From Alkaliphilus serpentinus (GTDB lineage: Bacteria; Bacillota; Clostridia; Peptostreptococcales; Natronincolaceae): a DNA stretch of 42,174 bases. Location: the NCBI RefSeq assembly GCF_009017255.1, contig NZ_WBZB01000034.1, positions 1 to 42,174 on the forward strand, given 5' to 3'. Position numbers and translations under genes: made by a program. Shown here one piece after another: positions 8,822 to 15,848 of this stretch; the first letter of the stretch is position 1; every line of letters begins with the position of its first letter. Under the pieces are notes generated by a model that saw only the letters and a program-made list of their open reading frames with translations, searched no databases and had not been told where the DNA came from.

Positions 8822-9072
8822 AAGGTCCCCCCTTATTTAAGTAGTTTCCAATAAAATACTATGTTATATCTTATGATTCTACCTAGATTCTGTTACTTCC
8901 ATTGAGGAATAAGGGGAGGAAGTAAGAGGAAGATAATAAATTCTTTCACCCATAATAGCATCTCCAATATCCTTTTATAACTTAATAATACCCCAATTTC
9001 CATCAACCAAAATGATTTCAATCACATTGTAAAGTTTTTTGCTATTATTTTACTCTAATGTATAAGAAAAGC

Positions 9073-9525
9073 TTACTCATAAAGGGTGTCTTTAGATTTA
9101 TAGCTATACAAAATAGCCCCAATAATAATGAGAATTGCACCGGTGATGGCAGTTGGCTTAATCTCAATATCTAAAATTAGAATATCAATTATTAAGGAGC
9201 TAATAAACTGACCACAAAGGAGTAGTATGGTGGAGGTAACCACTGAGGTTTTAGAAAAGGAATAATTCGATAGAATTACAAAGGTAGAGCCGATGATTCC
9301 CCCCATTAGAGCATATAGAGGAATGTTTTCATAGCTTTGAAATTTTTGAACTCCTGTTACAATTACCATTAGATAAATGATAGAGCTGCCAATTGTCCCT
9401 GTTAGATGATTCATTAAATTAGATCCATAAATACCAATGGAGTTGCCAAGCATCATATTCAAAGATCTTATAATGATAAATAATCCCCCCATTATTGCTG
9501 CAAGTATGATTGCCAATATTGCCAT
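9073..9525 (-). CDS. DUF606 (YdcZ-type) DMT-superfamily transporter, second subunit
   Basis: 150 residues, five predicted membrane helices, the half-size DMT pattern of the DUF606 family. Typical elements are the start with IIAGLF-like hydrophobics, a Gly-rich GGIIGS segment near 75 and the final PTAITGAILIIIGAILY. It is encoded 12 bases after a second, diverged DUF606 gene, and such pairs are thought to form hetero-oligomers. Substrate unknown. AGGAGG lies 8 bases before the ATG, overlapping the end of the previous gene. Confidence 0.85.
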   Translation of the reverse strand: MAILAIILAAIMGGLFIIIRSLNMMLGNSIGIYGSNLMNHLTGTIGSSIIYLMVIVTGVQKFQSYENIPLYALMGGIIGSTFVILSNYSFSKTSVVTSTILLLCGQFISSLIIDILILDIEIKPTAITGAILIIIGAILYSYKSKDTLYE

Positions 9526-9537
9526 AGTATGATCCTC

Positions 9538-9987
9538 CTAAATAGAAATTAAAATAATTCCTAGAATAATAATGATGATTCCGCTAATTTTTCTATAACC
9601 AAGGGTAACCCTTTTAAATCCGAAAAGGCCCTTAGTATCAACTATTACCGATAATAAAAATTGTCCTGCCACCATAGAAATGGAAGTGATAAAAACCCCT
9701 ACCGTGCCCATACTAAAGGCAGAAATAATTAGGATTAATGAGCCAATAAAGCCACCTATAAAAAGCTTTTTATCCTCTAAGAAGGTGCTTTTCCATAGGT
9801 TGAATTTACTACGATCGAAGATCAGGTACAGTATAAAGGCTGGTATAAGGCCTATTATATGAACCATAAGGCCTGCTAAATATAAGTTGGTGTATTGGGC
9901 CAGCATTCCATTAATTAGAACAATTCCGCTATTCATTAACCCCATAAACAAAAGAAGGATTAAGAGTCCATTGAAATTTTTACTCAT
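9538..9987 (-). CDS. DUF606 (YdcZ-type) DMT-superfamily transporter, first subunit
   Basis: 149 residues from the ATG at 9987, with five predicted membrane helices (GGFIGSLILIISAFS and ISGIIIIILGIILISI are recognisable). The frame is open further upstream with a GTG, but GGCAGGTG lies 9 bases before the ATG, and that ATG overlaps the stop of the Crp-family gene (ATGAGTAA). This gives translational coupling of regulator and transporter. It is paired with the following DUF606 gene. A small-metabolite exporter or importer is likely, and the substrate cannot be read from the sequence. Confidence 0.85.
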   Translation of the reverse strand: MSKNFNGLLILLLFMGLMNSGIVLINGMLAQYTNLYLAGLMVHIIGLIPAFILYLIFDRSKFNLWKSTFLEDKKLFIGGFIGSLILIISAFSMGTVGVFITSISMVAGQFLLSVIVDTKGLFGFKRVTLGYRKISGIIIIILGIILISI

Positions 9988-10675
9988 AAATATTATCACC
10001 TGCCAATTCCCTTAATTTTGAAAAATCTAAAACAGTGAGTTTTTTCTTTTCATTTTTAACGATCCCTGCATTCTCAAAGGCTTTAATTACCCTCGCCAAA
10101 TGTCTATAGCTACAACCTAAAAGACTTGCCATTTCCCCTAGATTGTTGGTCTTAATTTCTTTCACTCTACTATCATACTCATCACTGGTTATAGATAATA
10201 AGTAGCTGGCTAGCCTGTTTTCCAATGGAAAAAGAAGATTGATTGAGCTGGCGTTGGAAATTGTGTAGAGCTTATAGCTAAGGTTCTTTATGATAAACCT
10301 TAAAAAAACCGGGTCATCAAAGGCATATTTGTGGAGGTGCTCTAATCTAATACCAATAAGATGGGAATTATCCGATGAATCTACATAGCACTTTACTAGG
10401 CGTTCATCCAGGAGCTCTACATCTCCAAGAATGCTAAGGGGTTTATTAAACCTCAAGAGAACAGATTTTCCATTATCGGCCATTGCATAAACCTTTAATT
10501 TTCCCTTTACATGAAAATAGAAGTATGGCATTTCATCCATAGGCTTACAAATGCTTTGGCCCCGTTGAAACTCAAATAACTCCATGTACTGAAGCATATC
10601 TGAAGTAAAAACCGATTGTATATTATATTTTTCTAAATATGTACTTAATAATTGAGGATTGTTGATTTTTTTCAT
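9980..10675 (-). CDS. Crp/Fnr-family transcription regulator
   Basis: 231 residues. An N-terminal cyclic-nucleotide-binding-like beta roll (about 20-130, KGKLKVYAMADNGKSVLLRF) is followed by a dimerisation helix. The C-terminal winged helix has LGEMASLLGCSYRHLARVIK (about 180-200). The recognition helix CSYRHLAR lacks the RE/E-S-R pattern of classical CRP or FNR, so the operator should differ from theirs. Overall it resembles the YeiL branch. The gene overlaps the DUF606 transporter pair, which is its most likely target, and two palindromes lie in its own promoter region. The effector ligand is unknown. Confidence 0.85.
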   Translation of the reverse strand: MKKINNPQLLSTYLEKYNIQSVFTSDMLQYMELFEFQRGQSICKPMDEMPYFYFHVKGKLKVYAMADNGKSVLLRFNKPLSILGDVELLDERLVKCYVDSSDNSHLIGIRLEHLHKYAFDDPVFLRFIIKNLSYKLYTISNASSINLLFPLENRLASYLLSITSDEYDSRVKEIKTNNLGEMASLLGCSYRHLARVIKAFENAGIVKNEKKKLTVLDFSKLRELAGDNIYE

Positions 10676-10692
10676 GTTGTTTCACCCCTTAC

Positions 10693-10736
10693 ATGTAGTA
10701 TAGCTTACATAGAGAATAAAAAATAGGACATATGTC
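10693..10736 (-). promoter_or_regulatory. Promoter region with two palindromes (candidate operators)
   Basis: ATGTA-N8-TACAT (10693-10710) spans a minus-strand -10-like TATACT. A perfect 10-base palindrome GACATATGTC lies upstream at 10727-10736. Both are directly before the Crp-family gene, in the position expected for autoregulation. The assignment is by position and symmetry only. Confidence 0.4.
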
Positions 10737-10868
10737 TGATAATTATAGGATTGAATAAATGACTATTGCTGTGATGAAGATTTAGTGGAGTATTATAGAA
10801 GCTTTGTCTGTTTAAATCCGCAGGAATGATTGTTATAAATTACAATAAGTAAAAAGGCAAATATTATA

Positions 10869-10905
10869 AAAGTCAGGATGCCGACAACATCCTGACTTTG
10901 TATTT
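10869..10905 (-). terminator. Terminator after the OFA-family MFS gene
   Basis: Twelve-base-pair perfect stem AAAGTCAGGATG / CATCCTGACTTT with a seven-base loop. T-rich sequence follows on both strands, so it may also protect the regulator gene region from plus-strand readthrough. Confidence 0.75.
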
Positions 10906-10934
10906 TAATAAGAAAACTCTCTGCTTTTGATCTT

Positions 10935-12188
10935 TTATTGCTTTTCAACGACTATATTGGTAGCTTCTAAATCTACAGCTTCCTGTGGGGCTTTAATAAA
11001 TAGGGTTAGTATAGCTCCACAGGCACTTAGTGCTCCTGAGATCACATAGCTTAATCCATAGGTGCCAGTTACATCTCTTACAATGCCACCAATAAGGGGA
11101 CCGAATACTCCACCTATACCCCAAGCTGTTATAACCAATCCATAATTCACACCAAAGTTTTTAAGGCCATAAAAGTCAGCCGTTACAGATGGGAAGATGG
11201 TAAGCATTCCTCCAAAGGTAAAGCCTACAATGGCAATGCCGGTCATTAAGCTTATAGGGGTATTTAAGCTTGGGAAGAATACGTAGGCTGTAACCTGAAG
11301 TAAGAACATAAAGAATAAGGTCTTCATACGCCCAAGCTTATCTGAAATAATTCCGCAGCCGATTCGACCAGAAAAATTAAAAAAGGCATATAGGGCTATT
11401 AACATATAGGCATTTTTCATGCCGGCCTGTTCCAATCCAATCTTTGCCAATTGACCTATGATTAGTAATCCAGCAAAGGTACCAAAACAAAACATCGTCC
11501 AAAGGATATAAAATTGCCTTGTCTTAATTACCTCTCTCCAGTTATAATCAATTTTGTTGCTTTTAGAAGCTACACTAGGCTTCTCCTTTAAATCCTGTAT
11601 ATCTGAAGGAACATAATCCTTTGGGGGATTTTTAATGAGCTGAGCCAGTAGCATAATTAATACAAAAAATCCGCCTCCAAGTATGAAAAATGTGGTTCTT
11701 AGATCATAGGTTGAAAGAAGCTTTGTAGTAAGGGGGGCGATGTAAACAGGTGCCAGACCAAAACCGCTGACAACAATTCCAGAAATAACTCCCCTTTTTT
11801 TAGGACTAAACCACTTTACTGCAGCTGGTGTTGGAGCAGCATAGCCTATCCCCATTCCAGCACCAAAAACAACCCCATAAAAAACGGTTAATCCAATAAT
11901 TGTTAAGAATAGCCCTGAGAAGATAAAACCAATTCCAGCCAATACAGCAGAGGCCATAATAATAGGCCTTGGTCCCAGTTTATCTTGAAGTCTTCCCCCA
12001 GGAACCATAGAAAGGGCAAAAAGGGCACAAGCAACCATGTAGGGTATTTGGGTCATGGTGGCCTTCCAGCCCAACTGATCTATTAAGGCTGCTGAAATAA
12101 CTCCCCATGCATACAATACACCCAACATTAAATTTACACCTAAACCAGCCAATGTTACTACCCAACCTCGATTAAAATCCTTAGTCAT
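10935..12188 (-). CDS. MFS transporter, oxalate/formate antiporter (OFA) family
   Basis: 417 residues with about twelve membrane helices. The opening RGWVVTLAGLGVNLMLGVLYAWG is characteristic of the OFA family of carboxylate carriers, as are GGRLQDKLGPR (loop 2-3 motif), GIGYAAPTPAAVKWF and GRIGCGIISDKLGR in the second half. Members exchange or import organic anions such as oxalate, formate or pyruvate, and the substrate here is not determinable. GAGGTGAATTC precedes the ATG. Single gene, transcribed divergently from the small zinc-ribbon gene. Confidence 0.85.
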   Translation of the reverse strand: MTKDFNRGWVVTLAGLGVNLMLGVLYAWGVISAALIDQLGWKATMTQIPYMVACALFALSMVPGGRLQDKLGPRPIIMASAVLAGIGFIFSGLFLTIIGLTVFYGVVFGAGMGIGYAAPTPAAVKWFSPKKRGVISGIVVSGFGLAPVYIAPLTTKLLSTYDLRTTFFILGGGFFVLIMLLAQLIKNPPKDYVPSDIQDLKEKPSVASKSNKIDYNWREVIKTRQFYILWTMFCFGTFAGLLIIGQLAKIGLEQAGMKNAYMLIALYAFFNFSGRIGCGIISDKLGRMKTLFFMFLLQVTAYVFFPSLNTPISLMTGIAIVGFTFGGMLTIFPSVTADFYGLKNFGVNYGLVITAWGIGGVFGPLIGGIVRDVTGTYGLSYVISGALSACGAILTLFIKAPQEAVDLEATNIVVEKQ

Positions 12189-12383
12189 GAATTCACCTCA
12201 ATTTTTATTTTTAATGCTACCCTAAATATCATAACAGAATAAGGGTTATTTAAAAACAGTTTTTTTATAAAAATGCAGATTAAAACATAATTAAACAAAT
12301 ACCTAAAAATGGTAATTAAATATTTTCTTTTTGAAGCTTACCTTCATAGTATATATTAAGAGGGATTACTAGGAGGTGTAAGA

Positions 12384-12575
12384 ATGGATAATTGTGTAGA
12401 GGTGCAAATTTTAGGCTATGACTTCAATGGCAAACCAGTAGCTAAAAAGGGTGATTTGTTTACCTGCTGCTGTGTACAATGTAGGAATTGCGGAAAAATC
12501 CTATCAGCTGATGGTGGACCAAAGAAAATATACTGTGAAGACTGTGCCAAACAGGAAGGGATTATAAAGGAGTAA
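12384..12575 (+). CDS. Small double-CxxC zinc-ribbon protein, function unknown
   Basis: 63 residues. Cysteines lie at 28, 29, 30, 33 and 36, and at 51 and 54. C33-x2-C36 with C51-x2-C54 forms a standard zinc ribbon separated by the turn SADGGPKK. I do not recognise a specific family. AGGAGG is well placed before the ATG, and a terminator follows the stop, so it is a monocistronic expressed gene rather than chance. It ends immediately before the IS200-like element. Confidence 0.75.
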   Translation: MDNCVEVQILGYDFNGKPVAKKGDLFTCCCVQCRNCGKILSADGGPKKIYCEDCAKQEGIIKE

Positions 12576-12600
12576 AGATGAGAGAATGGATACTTATATA

Positions 12601-12628
12601 AAAACACTGTAATTAAACAGTGTTTTTT
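12601..12628 (+). terminator. Rho-independent terminator of the zinc-ribbon gene
   Basis: Ten-base-pair stem AAAACACTGT / ACAGTGTTTT with a six-base loop and T run. Confidence 0.85.
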
Positions 12629-12642
12629 CATTGTATATTGAA

Positions 12643-12665
12643 AACCCCCGGTTCGACCGGGGGTT
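12643..12665 (+). repeat. IS200 left-end hairpin
   Basis: Ten-base-pair GC-rich stem AACCCCCGGT / ACCGGGGGTT with a TCG loop, in the position of the TnpA recognition hairpin at the left end. Confidence 0.8.
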
Positions 12666-12699
12666 CCAAAAAGCTTTAGCTATGAGCAAGTTTTTTTTA

Positions 12700-12757
12700 C
12701 CTCCTTTTGATAAAATTAAATTGGTTCGCCAACCAAAACTAATTAATCAAAAGGAGG
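12700..12757 (+). promoter_or_regulatory. Hairpin sequestering the tnpA Shine-Dalgarno site
   Basis: CCTCCTTTTGAT (12700-12711) is a perfect 12-base complement of ATCAAAAGGAGG (12746-12757), which contains the tnpA ribosome binding site. An inner stem TTGGTT-CGCC-AACCAA (12721-12736) and a middle AATTA/TAATT pairing extend the structure. Any transcript starting upstream of the element would therefore hide the Shine-Dalgarno. This is the known way IS200 limits its transposase. Confidence 0.75.
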
Positions 12758-12764
12758 ATCCGAA

Positions 12765-13238
12765 ATGGATAGAAACAGTTTATCACATACTAGCTGGAAT
12801 TGTAAATATCACATAGTCTTTGCACCTAAATACAGAAGACAAGCGATATACGGCAAAATAAAAAAAGATATAGGAAATATACTTAGGAAATTATGTAGCC
12901 AAAAGGGAATAGAAATTCTTGAAGCCACAGCCTGTAAAGATCATGTTCACTTAGTGCTAGCAATACCACCCAAATACAGTATATCTAGTATAATGGGTTA
13001 CTTGAAAGGAAAAAGTTCATTAATGGTATTTGATCGTCATGCAAACCTAAAATATAAGTATGGAAATAGGCATTTCTGGTGTAGAGGTTACTATGTTGAC
13101 ACTGTTGGCCGCAACGAGAAAAAAATAAGAGAATATGTGAAAAATCAACTACAAGAAGATATAGCAAATGATCAACTAAGTTTAATGGAATACGTAGATC
13201 CATTCACAGGAGAGAAGAATAAGAAGGAAAAAAAATAA
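12765..13238 (+). CDS. tnpA: IS200-type Y1 (HUH) transposase TnpA
   Basis: 157 residues, normal for IS200 TnpA. CKYHIVFAPKYRR is the family start, DHVHLVLAIPP holds the HUH metal-binding pair, and the catalytic Tyr is in REYVKNQ near residue 131. The protein acts as a dimer, cutting and joining single-stranded DNA at hairpin ends. AAAGGAGG lies 7 bases before the ATG but is buried in a hairpin. The Lys-rich tail is common. It looks intact. Confidence 0.95.
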   Translation: MDRNSLSHTSWNCKYHIVFAPKYRRQAIYGKIKKDIGNILRKLCSQKGIEILEATACKDHVHLVLAIPPKYSISSIMGYLKGKSSLMVFDRHANLKYKYGNRHFWCRGYYVDTVGRNEKKIREYVKNQLQEDIANDQLSLMEYVDPFTGEKNKKEKK

Positions 13239-13240
13239 AA

Positions 13241-13362
13241 AAGCTGCTTTAGCAGCAGCTTGTGAGCGTAAGCAAATGGCGGACCTTTCAATGAGCCTTA
13301 AGGCTCAAGCGTGTAACATGCCCTTATAGGGCTGAACAAACTACCCGCTAAGCGGGTAGTTT
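13241..13362 (+). ncRNA. Structured 3-prime region of the IS200 element (candidate RNA)
   Basis: Four hairpins follow the tnpA stop in 122 bases: AAGCTGCT/AGCAGCTT (13241-13261), the perfect palindrome TGAGCCTTAAGGCTCA (13292-13307), GCCCT-TAT-AGGGC (13320-13332) and the right-end hairpin (13338-13362). Only the last is required for transposition. The rest could form a stable RNA or a relic of a guide-RNA scaffold from a tnpB-bearing relative. Structure is seen; function is inferred. Confidence 0.35.
13338..13362 (+). repeat. IS200 right-end hairpin
   Basis: AAACTACCCGC / GCGGGTAGTTT, eleven base pairs around TAA, in the position of the right-end TnpA recognition structure. Confidence 0.75.
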
Positions 13363-13381
13363 TGATTTTTTTAGTTAATAA

Positions 13382-13410
13382 TTGACAAAATATAGCAAAA
13401 TATGTACAAT
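13382..13410 (+). promoter_or_regulatory. Sigma-A promoter of the repeat-protein gene
   Basis: Perfect -35 TTGACA (13382-13387), 17-base spacer, -10 TACAAT (13405-13410). It lies just outside the right end of the IS200 element, 70 bases before the ATG of the 406-residue protein. It is therefore host-side and not carried by the element. Confidence 0.75.
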
Positions 13411-13480
13411 TAAGTAAAGAAAATTTGCTGCAGCTCATATTTCTTTTAATTAATTTAAACTTTAGAAAAGGGGGAATTAG

Positions 13481-14701
13481 ATGCCTGTGATTAAAGCTAA
13501 AAGCTATAGCGCCTCAGTTTATAGTAGAAATAGCAGCAGAGTAGCCACACCAACAGCTAAAGTTAATAGTAAAGTTAGTGCAACAACGACTAAAAGTACT
13601 GCTTCAAGAATAGTTGAAAGTACTGCAAAAGCCATTGGGGGCACAGCTTCAACTATCAAACAAACAACAGATAGTGTAAGTAAAGCTGCTACCAAAACAA
13701 TTAATACTGTAAAGCAGGAGGCTACTACAGCATATAACAGTGCTGTAAACACAGTAAAACACACAGTTGATAAAGTTACAGCTCAGACTACAGATATAGC
13801 AAACAGAGCATATGAAAGAACAAATGAAGTTGTTTCTCAAGTATATGATAGCACTGTTAATACTATTAAACGTGTAGCTGATAATTTTACTGAACGAACT
13901 GTAGATATAGCAAGTAGAGCACATGATAGAACAAATGAAGTTGTTTCTCAAGTGCAAAGTGGTATGAATGATGTAATCGCTATGTCAGCAAATACCATCG
14001 GCCATACTCTTTATCAAAAGCCTATAGAAATAGACCTCTATTTTTCAAAAGTCACTGTTTCATCATCAGTTACCAGTGGTAATGGAAATATTATGGTAAA
14101 CACTAGCCTAGGAAACAATATTGGGACTATTGAAACAGATTTAGGTGTTTCATCACAAAATGGAGGATTGAATGTTGAGGCTACAGGAAATTCGAAGGAA
14201 TTGAAAGTAGGATTATCTAATAAAACTAATATTCATGGACAAATCAGCGTTGGTGCAGAGCTTACGAGTGATGGTAAGGCTAGCATAAACCTTGCAAATT
14301 CAAATGAATATTATGCCACGAATCTATCCTTTGGACAAAGGGGGAATAGTATAATTGCACCCCTTATGCCAAAACACCATAGTCTAAGTCTTAGCTTAAC
14401 TACTAACCCTACAGACTATAATAATACTTCTTCTACAATTTCCTTTGAGGTGGAAACCAATGTTGACAGATTAGCTTTGACAGGTGCCCTAATAGGGGGT
14501 GCAATGGTAGTATCTAAGCTAGCAGCATCTGCATTGGGTCAAGGGTTACTTGCAGGAGGGTCAATACTAGCTGGGTCGGGAGGAATAGCAGTAGCAGCAG
14601 AGGAAGAAACCCAACCTGCTCCTATCCCTAAACCAAGTCCAAAACCTATGCAACCTCTAGCTTCAATAAACAGTGGCAATCAAATCCTTTCTGCCTATTA
14701 A
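13481..14701 (+). CDS. Amphipathic-helix repeat protein of unknown function
   Basis: 406 residues, no signal peptide and no recognisable family. Residues about 30-165 are Ser/Thr/Ala/Val/Lys-rich amphipathic helix, reminiscent of LEA or apolipoprotein-like coils. They include two perfect-register tandem 37-residue repeats (85-121 and 122-158) sharing RTNEVVSQV. Residues about 180-330 look like beta strand with alternating Gly/Asn/Ser (NGNIMVNTSLGNNIGTIET). A hydrophobic Gly/Ala segment (about 332-372) and a Pro-rich tail PAPIPKPSPKP follow. It could be a surface or lipid-coating structural protein; no function can be assigned. GGGGG precedes the ATG. The start of an accessory cluster. Confidence 0.7.
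   Translation: MPVIKAKSYSASVYSRNSSRVATPTAKVNSKVSATTTKSTASRIVESTAKAIGGTASTIKQTTDSVSKAATKTINTVKQEATTAYNSAVNTVKHTVDKVTAQTTDIANRAYERTNEVVSQVYDSTVNTIKRVADNFTERTVDIASRAHDRTNEVVSQVQSGMNDVIAMSANTIGHTLYQKPIEIDLYFSKVTVSSSVTSGNGNIMVNTSLGNNIGTIETDLGVSSQNGGLNVEATGNSKELKVGLSNKTNIHGQISVGAELTSDGKASINLANSNEYYATNLSFGQRGNSIIAPLMPKHHSLSLSLTTNPTDYNNTSSTISFEVETNVDRLALTGALIGGAMVVSKLAASALGQGLLAGGSILAGSGGIAVAAEEETQPAPIPKPSPKPMQPLASINSGNQILSAY
13733..13954 (+). repeat. Two tandem 111-base coding repeats
   Basis: Units 13733-13843 and 13844-13954 are in frame inside the 406-residue protein. They encode 37-residue amphipathic helices whose last nine residues are identical. Divergence is concentrated in the first two thirds, implying an older duplication. 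Confidence 0.8.
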
Positions 14702-14718
14702 CCTACATAATATCACAA

Positions 14719-14746
14719 AACCAGAGTCTGAGTTCAGACTCTGGTT
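14719..14746 (+). terminator. Strong hairpin between the repeat-protein and first TPR genes
   Basis: Thirteen-base-pair perfect stem AACCAGAGTCTGA / TCAGACTCTGGTT with a two-base loop. There is no proper T run, so it may be an attenuating or RNA-stabilising hairpin rather than a full terminator. The next start codon is 26 bases away. Confidence 0.5.
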
Positions 14747-14771
14747 ACCCATAAGAGAAGGAGAGAAATAG

Positions 14772-15818
14772 ATGTTAAAGGTACTTAAATATACAGTATT
14801 AACAGCTTTTATATTAGTTGTTGTATTTATAGTTTCAATATTTATAGATGTATTTACCACCGATACCCCTGTGGAGGGATTTGAACTGTCCACCTTAAAG
14901 AAAAGGGTTGTTTTAAATGAGCATTCCATAGAAGATACCTTAGAAATTGCAAAAGATTATTTTAATAACAATGAGATAAAGAAATCATACATTACCTATC
15001 TACACATCCTTGAAAGGGATCCTAATAATGTAGATGCCTATATTGGAATTTCTTGGTTATATGAGAGAATTGATAATTATCCTGAAGCAGAAAAACATAT
15101 TTTAGAGGCAGAGAAAAGGATTAATAGCGAGACATCCCCCGAAACCTTGATTGAATTATACTTTACTGCAGGACAACTTTATGGAAGTTATAGTAAATAT
15201 CATGGAAATATGTACTTGGATAAAGAAAGAGATTATTATTACGAAGCCCTCATTGTTAAAGGTTTAGATAATGAATTGATTAATGCATATTACAGCCATA
15301 TCTACTATAGATTAGGTATTACTTATTCTATATTAAAGGACTATGAACAAGAAGTTAAATATTACCTTAAATCATACAACATTGATGAAGATAAATCGAT
15401 GTATTATCCCATTTTTTATTCTTATACCTATGCTGGTGATTTTAAAAATGCCAATGAATATCTACAATTAATCAAGGAGTCTCATGGCGAAAACTTCAGT
15501 TATTTCCTAGCAATGGCCCATTACAATACTGAGATGGGGGATTATGATGAAGCCTACAAATATTTTGAAAAGGCAAAGGAGGTACCTGTTGATTCGGTTA
15601 TATTTCAATATCACCTTCGCATAGCCAATTATTATGAAAAAATAGGCAATTATGAAAAAGCAAAGGAGCATTATATAAAATTCTATGAAAATAATATGTA
15701 CTTCGTCAATGATACAATATTTCAAGAAAAAATCCAAAAGTACAATATAGATATAAAAAAATATGAAAGAATGATTGAAAAAGAGAGAGAGAAGAATTAT
15801 AGCAAGAAAATATTATAA
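14772..15818 (+). CDS. Membrane-anchored TPR-repeat protein
   Basis: 348 residues. An N-terminal signal anchor (about 6-27) is followed by a short linker and then tetratricopeptide repeats through about residue 320. TPR-like repeats include NPNNVDAYIGISWLYER, AYYSHIYYRLGITYSILKDY, NFSYFLAMAHYNTEMGDYDEAYKYFEKA and YHLRIANYYEKIGNYEKAKEHY. The C-terminus is a charged Lys/Glu helix. The protein probably faces outside the cell, tethered to the membrane, as a protein-interaction scaffold. AGGAGAG precedes the ATG. A near-copy follows 30 bases downstream. No enzymatic domain is visible. Confidence 0.8.
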   Translation: MLKVLKYTVLTAFILVVVFIVSIFIDVFTTDTPVEGFELSTLKKRVVLNEHSIEDTLEIAKDYFNNNEIKKSYITYLHILERDPNNVDAYIGISWLYERIDNYPEAEKHILEAEKRINSETSPETLIELYFTAGQLYGSYSKYHGNMYLDKERDYYYEALIVKGLDNELINAYYSHIYYRLGITYSILKDYEQEVKYYLKSYNIDEDKSMYYPIFYSYTYAGDFKNANEYLQLIKESHGENFSYFLAMAHYNTEMGDYDEAYKYFEKAKEVPVDSVIFQYHLRIANYYEKIGNYEKAKEHYIKFYENNMYFVNDTIFQEKIQKYNIDIKKYERMIEKEREKNYSKKIL

Positions 15819-15848
15819 ATGAAATCAAAACAAGGGGACAGGAGTTAG

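Larger units (their letters stand above)
12641..13363 (+). mobile_element. IS200/IS605-family insertion sequence (tnpA only)
   Basis: A complete IS200-like element of roughly 720 bases. The left end is a perfect hairpin (stem 12643-12652 with 12656-12665, loop TCG). The right end is a near-perfect palindrome (13338-13362). Between them is one Y1 transposase gene and no tnpB. IS200 elements use subterminal hairpins instead of terminal inverted repeats and make no target duplication, so the exact ends cannot be fixed from one copy. It sits between a terminator and the sigma-A promoter of the next gene. The open transposase frame suggests it is recent or active. Confidence 0.85.

Noticed and set aside
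8822-9072. TPP or other riboswitch before the ABC transporter genes
   Set aside because: No CTGAGA-type or other conserved riboswitch core on the minus strand.
12631-12816. Open frame across the IS200 left end
   Set aside because: It runs through the left-end hairpin and the start of tnpA in another frame, without a ribosome binding site.
13519-13957. Long open frames antisense to the repeat-protein gene, hydrophobic or Cys-rich
   Set aside because: They mirror the Ser/Thr/Ala/Val repeats of the sense gene and have no ribosome site; composition shadows only.
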